NCBI GenBank assembly: GCA_947305825.1
Contig: CAMZET010000095.1
Location: forward strand, 1-6,070
DNA: 6,070 nt
DNA from: an uncultured Verrucomicrobiota bacterium
Lineage (GTDB): Bacteria; Verrucomicrobiota; Kiritimatiellia; RFP12; UBA1067
Direction: 5' to 3'
This document shows, one piece after another, positions 1 through 5,279 of this stretch. Each line of letters opens with the position of its first letter. The stretch's first letter is position 1. The position numbers and the translations under genes were made by a program. Below the pieces are notes generated by a model, which had not been told where the DNA came from, did not search any database, and saw only the letters and a program-made list of their open reading frames with translations.

Positions 1-32
1 GGATAGGCAGGAGGGGTACGGTGCGAGGCATT

Positions 33-49
33 GGGCGGGCGGGGCGGGG
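33..49 (+). other. G-tract cluster, possible G-quadruplex
   Basis: Four consecutive guanine runs (3, 3, 4 and 4 G) are separated by single cytosines, which fits the classic four-tract G-quadruplex pattern with very short loops. A weaker G-rich stretch follows at 74-88. The cluster lies about 130 bases upstream of the promoter of the first gene. The bases before and between these runs show no recognisable gene. Whether the structure forms, and whether it affects transcription, is inference; the stretch could simply be GC-rich intergenic DNA. Confidence 0.45.
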
Positions 50-177
50 TGGAGGTAAATGCTGACGCGCTGCGGCGGGCGGGAGGAGAATGTTGCCGCC
101 GGCTGCCAGCGAGCCGCGCCGCGTATTGGCATTGGCGCGTTTGCCGGTGCGCCAGTCAGGCGCGGTGCGGCGATTTT

Positions 178-186
178 TGGTATAAT
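178..186 (+). promoter_or_regulatory. Extended -10 promoter of the aminopeptidase gene
   Basis: A perfect TATAAT at 181-186 is preceded by TGG (178-180), giving an extended -10 element inside a short AT-rich island in otherwise GC-rich DNA. No convincing -35 hexamer lies 16-18 bases upstream; the bases at 158-163 do not resemble TTGACA. This is tolerable for extended -10 promoters. Only seven bases separate the hexamer from the ATG at 194, so transcription would begin at or next to the start codon. The core TTTGGTATAATATGC (176-190) differs at one base from the tRNA-metK promoter core on the other strand. Confidence 0.75.
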
Positions 187-193
187 ATGCCGC

Positions 194-1591
194 ATGGGGA
201 TAAATTATACGCCGATGGCCGAGTATTGCGCGGAATACATGCGCTACTTGGGGATTGCAAAGACAGAACGCAGGTCGTACGCCGAGAGCGTGCGCCTTCT
301 TGAAAAGGCCGGCTTCCGCGAGCTGGGGACGTTCGAGCGTCTCAAGCCGGGAGACCGCGTGTATCGCGGCTACGAAGACCGAACCGTTATGGCCGCCGTA
401 ATCGGCACCGAGCCGATTTCGAAGGCCGGATTGCGCGTCGTGGGCGGGCACACCGACGCGCCGCGCCTCGACCTCAAACCGCGCCCGCTCTACGAGAAGG
501 GCGGCTACGTCTATTTCGACTGCCACATCTACGGCGGTATCAAGAAGTATCAGTGGCTCGTGCGCCCGCTCGCGCTCTACGGCACGATCGTCCGCAAGGA
601 CGGCTCCAAGGTCCAGGTAGAGGTTGGCGACAAGGACGGCGACCCCGTGTTCCTCATCTCCGACATACTCCCGCACCTCGGCTACGACCAGGCCAAGAAG
701 ACCCGCGACGAGTTCTATCCCGCCGAAGACCTCGACGTGATTGCCTGGACCACCTACAAGCCGCCGAAGGCCAAGGACGGCGAGAAGGATTGCGACAAGG
801 AGGATGAGAAGGACTCCGAGCCCAAGGCCGACAAGAACGCGCTCGTCGAATATCTCAAGGCGACGTACGGGGTCGATGAGGAAGACCTGCTTTCGGCGGA
901 GCTCGAGATTGTGCCGGCGGGGATGCCGCGCGAAGTCGGTTTCGACCGTTCGCTCATCGCGGGCTACGGCCACGACGACCGCGTCTGCTCGTTCGCGGGG
1001 CTTTATGCGCTCATCGACGCGGCCGGCAGCGAGCCGCGCGTGACGGCTTCCATCCTCATGTGCGACAAGGAGGAGATTGGTTCGATGGGGTCGACGGGAA
1101 TGCAGAGTTCGTTCTTCGAGAACACGGTGGCCGAGCTCATCGAGCGCCAGGAAGAGAATGCGCGCGACATCATGGTGCGCCGTGCGCTGGAGCTCTCGAC
1201 AATGCTCTCTGCGGACGTGACGGCGGTGGACGACCCGCACTTCCCCGACGTGGCCTCGACGGGCAACGGCGCGGCGTTCCACAAGGGCGTGGCGGCGTCG
1301 AAGTATACCGGCGGCACGTCGAAGAGCGGCTCTTCGGACTGCGGACCTGAGTTCGTGGCGGAAATCCGCCGCATCATGGAAGAAGGCGACGTCGTGTGGC
1401 AGATGGCCGAACTCGGCAAGATGGAGAAGGGCGGCGGCGGCACGATTGCCCAGTACATGAGCCGTTTCGGCATGAAGGTTCTTGACATGGGCACCCCGCT
1501 CATGAACATGCACGCGCCGTGCGAACTCGCCGCCAAGGACGACATCTGGAACACCTACAAGGCTTACAGCGCCTATCTGCGCGCCAAGTAG
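194..1591 (+). CDS. apeA: M18 family aminopeptidase (aminopeptidase 1 type)
   Basis: This is a cytosolic two-zinc metallo-aminopeptidase of peptidase family M18, which removes N-terminal residues from peptides, probably for peptide recycling. From the ATG at 194 it has 465 residues, a normal family length. Likely metal ligands are visible: H86 in GGHTDAPRLDLK, the bridging Asp of YGHDDR (D261), E293-E294 of DKEEIGS, D341 of SADV and H440 of NMHAPCE. YGGIKKYQW near residue 115 is also typical of the aminopeptidase 1 branch. A Lys/Asp/Glu-rich stretch (residues 189-215) separates two parts of the fold. The frame stays open upstream to an ATG at 59, but that extension contains the promoter and looks nothing like the family. 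The alternative ATG at 215 (residue 8) has GGGGA 14 bases upstream and cannot be excluded. Substrate preference cannot be read from the sequence. Confidence 0.92.
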   Translation: MGINYTPMAEYCAEYMRYLGIAKTERRSYAESVRLLEKAGFRELGTFERLKPGDRVYRGYEDRTVMAAVIGTEPISKAGLRVVGGHTDAPRLDLKPRPLYEKGGYVYFDCHIYGGIKKYQWLVRPLALYGTIVRKDGSKVQVEVGDKDGDPVFLISDILPHLGYDQAKKTRDEFYPAEDLDVIAWTTYKPPKAKDGEKDCDKEDEKDSEPKADKNALVEYLKATYGVDEEDLLSAELEIVPAGMPREVGFDRSLIAGYGHDDRVCSFAGLYALIDAAGSEPRVTASILMCDKEEIGSMGSTGMQSSFFENTVAELIERQEENARDIMVRRALELSTMLSADVTAVDDPHFPDVASTGNGAAFHKGVAASKYTGGTSKSGSSDCGPEFVAEIRRIMEEGDVVWQMAELGKMEKGGGGTIAQYMSRFGMKVLDMGTPLMNMHAPCELAAKDDIWNTYKAYSAYLRAK

Positions 1592-1625
1592 CCTGGCCGC
1601 GTTTCGTCGAAGCGGGCTTGTTCGG

Positions 1626-2780
1626 ATGGCGCTGCGGATTGCAGTATTGGGCTACGGGGTGCGTGGGCGGGTGTATGTCGAATACGCCCGCTCCCATCCC
1701 GATGTCTACGAAGTTGTCGCGATAGGCGACACTTCGCTCGGCGTGGATTGGCGCGAAGCGCTGGAAGCGGCGGCGTCGGCCGACGCCGATGCCGCCATAG
1801 TCGCGCTGCCCGACAAGCTCCACCGCGACGCCGCCGTGGCCGCGCTCTCGCTCGGCTTGCACGTCCTTCTCGAGAAGCCTGTCGGCTGCTCGTGGCAGGA
1901 GTGCCTGGACGTGCGGGAGGCGGCCGCCAAGGCGCGCCGCCTCGTGCTGACCTGCTACGTCCTTCGTTTCGCCCGCTACTACCGCCGTCTGCGTGAAATC
2001 TTGCGCACCGGCGTCATCGGCGACATCGTTTCCATCCACCACCTCGTGGCAATCGGCTACGGCAAGGCCGCGCACGCTTTCTGCCGCGGCAACTGGGCTC
2101 GCGAGGCGGACGGCACCTCGACGCTAGTGCAGAAGTGCACACACGACTTCGACCTCATCGCGTGGTGGACCGGCGGGCGCAAAATCAAGCGCATCGCTTC
2201 CTACGGGTCGCTTGTGCACTGGCGCCCCGAGGCGCGCCCGCCAGGCGCCGCCGAGCGGTGCCTCGACTGCCCCGCTTCCGTGCGCTCCTCCTGTCCCTTC
2301 GATGCCGTCAGGCTTTATCTCGAGGAGGACGCTCTGCGCTACCATTTCGCCGAGCGCAGCGACGAGGCCATGCGCAAAGTGCTGGCCGGGACGAACTACG
2401 GCAAATGCGTGTACGATTGCGGCAACGATGCCGTGAACCGCCAAAGCGTACTGATGGAGTTCGAGGGCGGCATCGTGGCGACGCTGGAGATGGAGGCGTT
2501 CACGAAAGACCGCGCGCGCCGGACGCGCTTTTGCGGCACTCGCGGCGAAGTCCTGGCCGACGGCGAGAAGATTGTCGTGCGCCCGTTCATCGGCGGTGAC
2601 AGCGTGTTCGAACCGCACGCCGAAGGAGCGCACGGCGGCGGCGACCGCGAAATCATGGTCGAATTCGCCCGTCTGGCGACCTCCGCTTCGCCAGAACGAT
2701 ATTTGCCGCTCCTCGATGCGGCGCTCGAATCCCATTACGCCGCTTTTCTTGCCGAGAAATCGCGCCTTTCAGACTGCTGA
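1626..2780 (+). CDS. Gfo/Idh/MocA family oxidoreductase with cysteine-containing insert
   Basis: This is a 384-residue cytosolic NAD(P)-dependent dehydrogenase of the Gfo/Idh/MocA family, which typically acts on sugars, inositols or related polyols; the substrate is not known here. The N-terminal Rossmann fold shows VLGYGVRGRV (residues 7-16) and the conserved EKP (83-85), with K84 the usual catalytic lysine. The second domain carries KCTHDFDLIAWW (170-181), where H173 and D174 probably help catalysis, and the C-terminal HGGGD (336-340). A segment after the catalytic motif contains C212, C215, C223 and then C261 and C265 (spacing C-x2-C-x7-C, later C-x3-C). I recall this cysteine pattern in a subgroup of the family. 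The gene begins 34 bases after the aminopeptidase stop with no terminator between, so cotranscription is likely. No strong Shine-Dalgarno precedes the ATG, but the Rossmann motif starts right after it, which supports this start. Confidence 0.88.
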   Translation: MALRIAVLGYGVRGRVYVEYARSHPDVYEVVAIGDTSLGVDWREALEAAASADADAAIVALPDKLHRDAAVAALSLGLHVLLEKPVGCSWQECLDVREAAAKARRLVLTCYVLRFARYYRRLREILRTGVIGDIVSIHHLVAIGYGKAAHAFCRGNWAREADGTSTLVQKCTHDFDLIAWWTGGRKIKRIASYGSLVHWRPEARPPGAAERCLDCPASVRSSCPFDAVRLYLEEDALRYHFAERSDEAMRKVLAGTNYGKCVYDCGNDAVNRQSVLMEFEGGIVATLEMEAFTKDRARRTRFCGTRGEVLADGEKIVVRPFIGGDSVFEPHAEGAHGGGDREIMVEFARLATSASPERYLPLLDAALESHYAAFLAEKSRLSDC

Positions 2781-2820
2781 CAGGGCGCTTCGCACCGCGC
2801 CTTCAGACGAGTTCTGACAG
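2761..2820. repeat. Imperfect direct repeat spanning convergent gene ends
   Basis: Two related segments lie in the same orientation: 2761-2783 (cgcgcctttcagac, then tgctgacag) and 2796-2820 (cgcgccttcagac, then gagttctgacag). They share both ends and differ by small indels in the middle. The first copy contains the oxidoreductase stop codon (2778-2780). The second contains the last codons and the stop of hemW on the other strand (2805-2803). It could be a short local duplication or part of the termination region. Confidence 0.5.
2782..2803. terminator. Weak hairpin between convergent genes
   Basis: Bases 2782-2788 (agggcgc) pair with 2797-2803 (gcgcctt) to form a 7-bp stem, with one G-T wobble and an 8-base loop. 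It sits exactly between the two converging stop codons, where a bidirectional terminator would be expected. Neither strand shows a T-tract after the stem, so intrinsic termination is doubtful. A factor-dependent stop or mere 3' end protection is equally possible. Confidence 0.35.
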
Positions 2821-3840
2821 GATTGAGTCGCAGACTTCCGTGCCGCGTGGCGTGAGGCGGTAGATAGGGAAACCGCCGTCGAGAAGGCCCTCGCGCACGA
2901 AAGCATCGAGCCGCGAACGCCATTGCGGGAAGAGCGATGCGTCCAGTCCTTCGCGGGTCCGCAGCCTGAAAATCGCGCGTTCCAGCCGGTCGGCTTCAGG
3001 CGAAAGGGTTTCGACCGTTTCGCCGTCGAGCGTCCGTTCGAGGCCGATTCTTCCAGCGGCGCCGCGGCCCAGGCCGATGTAATCCTCGCCGCGCCAGGTG
3101 GCGAGGTTGTGCCGGCATTCGCGGCCAGGGCGGGCGTAGTTGGAAATCTCGTAGCGCCGAAAGCCGCATTCCGCGAGTAGTTCCGCGAGGGCTGCGAGGC
3201 GGTCTAGGACTTCGTCGTCGTCCGGGAGCGCGAGGCGGCCTCGCCTGACGAGCGCATCCAGGGCGGTGCGCTCTTCGCGGATGAGCGAGTAAGCCGAGAC
3301 GTGTGCAAGCGGCCAGGAAGCGAGAGCGCGGTAGTCCGACTTGTCGCCCGGCCAGCCGACTATGAGGTCGATGCCGGCGTTCGGGAATAAGGAAGCGGTC
3401 ATGTCGAACGCGGCGCGCGCCTCGTCGGCGCAATAGCCGCGTCCCATGGCGGCGAGAACGGAGTCGTCGAGCGACTGCACCCCCATCGAGACGCGGTTTA
3501 CGCCGCCGCTGCGCAGTTCCGCCAGCAATTGCGGCGTCGCGTCAAGCGGATGGAGTTCGACGGAGAATTCGGCGTCTGGCGCGAGAAGCGGGGCCAGGAC
3601 CCTGAAAAGCGGAGCGAGGTCGCACAATGCCGGCGAGCCGCCGCCGAAATATACCGTCGAAAGGACGGCGCCGCGCCAGCGCCCGGAGAACTCCTCCGAT
3701 ACGCGAGAGGCCAGGCGAGAGACGTATTCTGCGCGCTCCGCCGCGCTCGCCCCGGCGCGAGACTCCAGGGCGCAATAAGCGCACTTGCGTCGGCAGAACG
3801 GGAAGTGCAGGTAGAGATTGCCAGGGAGCCGCGCCTCCAC
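2803..3840 (-). CDS. hemW: HemW-like radical SAM protein (coproporphyrinogen oxidase-like)
   Basis: This 345-residue radical SAM protein is of the HemW type, a family related to oxygen-independent coproporphyrinogen oxidase HemN but thought to act in heme handling. The 4Fe-4S motif is CRRKCAYC (C16, C20, C23). GGGSP (66-70) follows, then GVQS (120-123), IDLIVGWPG (157-165), EISNYARPG (231-239) and a C-terminal winged-helix-like end (GTEVCDSILSELV). HemN's fourth cysteine after the cluster is absent, which argues for HemW. I chose the GTG at 3840: it lies 5 bases after the metK stop, puts YLHFPFC near residue 10 as usual, and an upstream extension would run antisense-free but in the wrong frame through metK. 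Several family positions differ from what I recall: CAL for CDF, HNLATW for HNxxYW, and RGAAG for the usual GAHS/GAHG. It is somewhat shorter than typical members (about 370-400). Confidence 0.87.
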   Translation of the reverse strand: MEARLPGNLYLHFPFCRRKCAYCALESRAGASAAERAEYVSRLASRVSEEFSGRWRGAVLSTVYFGGGSPALCDLAPLFRVLAPLLAPDAEFSVELHPLDATPQLLAELRSGGVNRVSMGVQSLDDSVLAAMGRGYCADEARAAFDMTASLFPNAGIDLIVGWPGDKSDYRALASWPLAHVSAYSLIREERTALDALVRRGRLALPDDDEVLDRLAALAELLAECGFRRYEISNYARPGRECRHNLATWRGEDYIGLGRGAAGRIGLERTLDGETVETLSPEADRLERAIFRLRTREGLDASLFPQWRSRLDAFVREGLLDGGFPIYRLTPRGTEVCDSILSELV

Positions 3841-3845
3841 GTCGC

Positions 3846-5030
3846 CTACTTGAATATCTGCCTGAGGACGGTCACTTTGTCCACCCGTTCCCACGGGAAC
3901 GCATCGCGCCCGAAGTGCCCGTATGCCGCAGTGTCCTCGTAGCTCCAGTTCTTCGGCTTCGTAAGCGAAAGCTCTTTGGCGATTGACCAGGGACGGAAGT
4001 CGAAGACGTCGCCGGACATGAGCATTTTTTCGAGTTCTGCGTCGGTGGTGATGCGTCCGGTGCCGAAAGTCTTGACGCAGTAGCTGACCGGCTTGTCGAT
4101 GCCGATGGCGTAGGCGACCTGGATTTGGCAGCGGTCGGCGAGACCTGAAGCGACGATGTTCTTTGCGGCGTATCGCGCGTAGTAGGCTGCGGAGCGGTCG
4201 ACTTTCGAGGGGTCTTTGCCGGAGAAGGCGCCTCCGCCGTGGGCGGCCATGCCGCCGTACGTGTCGACGATGATTTTGCGTCCGGTCAGGCCGGAGTCGC
4301 CGCAAGGGCCGCCGATGACGAATTTGCCTGTGGGGTTTACGAAGAAGCGCGTGTCGCGGGTTATCAGGTTGGTGCGCGCCAGGAAGGCGCGCGCCTGGTC
4401 TTCGAGTTCCTTGTAGTGCGCTTTGTTCGCGGTCGCTTCCGTGGTCTGGTGGGAAATTACGATTGTGTCGAAAGCGACGGGGATGCCGTCTTCGTAGATG
4501 GCGGAGATTTGGCTCTTTGCGTCTGGCCTGAGCCAGTCGAGTTCGCCGGAGCGGCGCTTGGCGGCGAACATTTTCAGCAGTTCGTGAGCGTACATTATGG
4601 GCGCTGGCATCAGCGCCGGGGTTTCGCGCGAAGCGTAGCCGAACATCATGCCCTGGTCGCCGGCGCCTTGCTTTTCGGCGGTCTTGCGGTCCACGCCGCG
4701 GGCGATGTCAGGCGACTGGCCGTGGAGGTGGCTTTCGTACTTGAAGGTGTCGAACGAGAAGCCTTCTTGGGGACGGTCGTAGCCGATGCGCTTTAGGACG
4801 CCGGCGGCAATCGCTCGCGTGTCGATTTTCTCGAAGCCGCTGCACGTCACTTCGCCCGCGTTGAGCACGAGGTCTGGGCAGACGAGCGTCTCGCACGCGA
4901 CGCGCGCATTCTGGTCGCGCTTGAGGCAGGCGTCCAGAATGGCATCCGAAATCTGGTCTGCCACTTTGTCGGGATGGCCTTCCGAGACGCTTTCCGATGT
5001 GAAGACGTGACGATGTTTGGCTTTGCTCAT
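3846..5030 (-). CDS. metK: S-adenosylmethionine synthetase (methionine adenosyltransferase)
   Basis: MetK joins methionine and ATP to make S-adenosylmethionine, releasing phosphate and diphosphate; it is cytosolic and usually a tetramer. The 394-residue product is full length for the bacterial family. Signatures seen include SEGHPDK (residues 16-22), GAGDQGMMFGYA (122-133), DTIVISHQT (188-196), GGPCGDSGLTGRKIIVDTYGG (from 240) and the phosphate-binding signature GGGAFSGKDPSKVDRSAAY (265-283), with GHFGR (371-375) near the end. The ATG at 5030 is preceded by GGGGA at 5042-5038, a good Shine-Dalgarno, and HVFTSESVSEGHPDK begins at the expected distance from it. It follows tRNA-Arg by 58 bases and hemW begins 5 bases after its stop, so the three are probably one unit. 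Its leader can form a hairpin that may hide the ribosome binding site. Confidence 0.98.
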   Translation of the reverse strand: MSKAKHRHVFTSESVSEGHPDKVADQISDAILDACLKRDQNARVACETLVCPDLVLNAGEVTCSGFEKIDTRAIAAGVLKRIGYDRPQEGFSFDTFKYESHLHGQSPDIARGVDRKTAEKQGAGDQGMMFGYASRETPALMPAPIMYAHELLKMFAAKRRSGELDWLRPDAKSQISAIYEDGIPVAFDTIVISHQTTEATANKAHYKELEDQARAFLARTNLITRDTRFFVNPTGKFVIGGPCGDSGLTGRKIIVDTYGGMAAHGGGAFSGKDPSKVDRSAAYYARYAAKNIVASGLADRCQIQVAYAIGIDKPVSYCVKTFGTGRITTDAELEKMLMSGDVFDFRPWSIAKELSLTKPKNWSYEDTAAYGHFGRDAFPWERVDKVTVLRQIFK

Positions 5031-5037
5031 TTCGTTT

Positions 5038-5042
5038 TCCCC
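5038..5042 (-). promoter_or_regulatory. metK ribosome binding site
   Basis: On the minus strand GGGGA ends 7 bases before the metK ATG, a proper spacing for a Shine-Dalgarno. The bases UUGGGGA (5044-5038) are complementary to UCCCA in the loop of the upstream hairpin (5072-5068), so access to this site could depend on leader folding. Confidence 0.7.
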
Positions 5043-5045
5043 AAT

Positions 5046-5086
5046 GGCTTGACAGCCCGCGCATCTGTGGGAGCGGACGCGCGGGC
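5046..5086 (-). promoter_or_regulatory. Structured metK leader, possible regulatory element
   Basis: Read on the minus strand, GCCCGCGC (5086-5079) and GCGCGGGC (5062-5055) form a perfect 8-bp stem with a 16-base loop. Loop bases 5072-5068 (UCCCA) can pair with the metK Shine-Dalgarno region (5043-5039) to make a pseudoknot of five pairs, one of them G-U. A competing 4-bp hairpin, GGCU-GUCA-AGCC (5057-5046), reuses the last bases of the main stem, so the two folds exclude each other. No U-tract follows, so it does not look like an intrinsic terminator of the tRNA. SAM-binding riboswitches of several pseudoknot classes (SAM-II, SAM-V, SAM/SAH, SMK) control metK in other bacteria, but I cannot match this leader to any of their consensus sequences. 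It may be a tRNA 3' trailer or a stabilising 5' end hairpin instead. Confidence 0.45.
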
Positions 5087-5088
5087 AA

Positions 5089-5165
5089 TGGTGCGACTAA
5101 CTGGGATCGAACCAGCAACCTTCGGCTTCGGAGGCCAACGCTCTATCCAATTGAGCTATAGTCGC
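5089..5165 (-). tRNA. trnR: tRNA-Arg (anticodon CCG)
   Basis: The 77-base gene folds as a standard cloverleaf: a perfect 7-bp acceptor stem (GCGACTA with TAGTCGC), D stem GCTC/GAGC, anticodon stem TTGGC/GCCGA with loop CTCCGAA, a five-base variable loop, and T stem GCTGG/CCAGT around TTCGATC. The anticodon CCG at 5131-5129 reads the arginine codon CGG. The discriminator is A, and the terminal CCA is encoded (5091-5089). It is the first gene after a good promoter and leads directly into the metK leader, so processing of its 3' end would release the metK messenger. Confidence 0.97.
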
Positions 5166-5180
5166 ATTCGACAAGTGCAT

Positions 5181-5209
5181 ATTTTACCAAATTCTGGCGG
5201 ATTTGTCTT
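5181..5209 (-). promoter_or_regulatory. Promoter of the tRNA-Arg-metK-hemW unit
   Basis: On the minus strand AAGACA (5209-5204, four of six matches to TTGACA) is separated by exactly 17 bases from TAAAAT (5186-5181), which is preceded by TGG to make an extended -10. Transcription would start near 5175, roughly ten bases before the tRNA 5' end at 5165. The AT-rich core stands out from the GC-rich surroundings. Its 15-base core (5191-5177) differs at one position from that of the aminopeptidase promoter. Confidence 0.8.
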
Positions 5210-5211
5210 GG

Positions 5212-5259
5212 CCGAAAGGCGCGGCTGCGGTGCGCGCGACGTCGCGGCCGCCCTTTCGG
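5212..5259 (-). terminator. Large GC-rich hairpin after kbl
   Basis: Bases 5212-5219 (ccgaaagg) pair perfectly with 5252-5259 (cctttcgg). After one bulged base, 5221-5225 (gcggc) pair with 5247-5251 (gccgc), and a further seven pairs, including wobbles, lead to a small loop near 5233-5239. This makes about 20 base pairs. It begins 20 bases after the kbl stop and ends two bases before the -35 box of the tRNA promoter, the right place to insulate the tRNA unit from kbl. No U-tract follows on the minus strand, so it is not a textbook intrinsic terminator. Confidence 0.5.
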
Positions 5260-5279
5260 TGCACAGGCTCCCTCCCCCC

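Noticed and set aside
90..185. 31-codon small ORF (starting MLPPAASEPRR) with a purine-rich stretch before its ATG
   Set aside because: The Shine-Dalgarno is too close to the ATG, and the Arg/Ala/Pro-rich composition is what random GC-rich DNA gives; its stop overlaps the promoter.
59..193. 45-residue upstream extension of the aminopeptidase frame from the ATG at 59, preceded by GGAGG
   Set aside because: GGAGG is only 3 bases from that ATG, the extension shows no family similarity, and it contains the TATAAT promoter.
1003..2735. Open frames of 180-200 codons on the minus strand opposite the aminopeptidase and oxidoreductase
   Set aside because: They mirror well-supported genes, a common effect of GC-rich codon use, and carry no family motifs.
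3849..4305. Long upstream extension of the hemW frame on the minus strand
   Set aside because: It lies entirely inside metK in another frame and is Arg/His-rich without any recognisable motif; hemW homology begins only after the metK stop.
4239..4796. 185-codon plus-strand frame opposite metK
   Set aside because: It is the antisense shadow of a highly conserved gene and has no start signal or motif of its own.
5055..5086. Intrinsic terminator of the tRNA gene
   Set aside because: The stem is strong, but no U-tract follows on the minus strand; the sequence after it is TGTCAAGCC.
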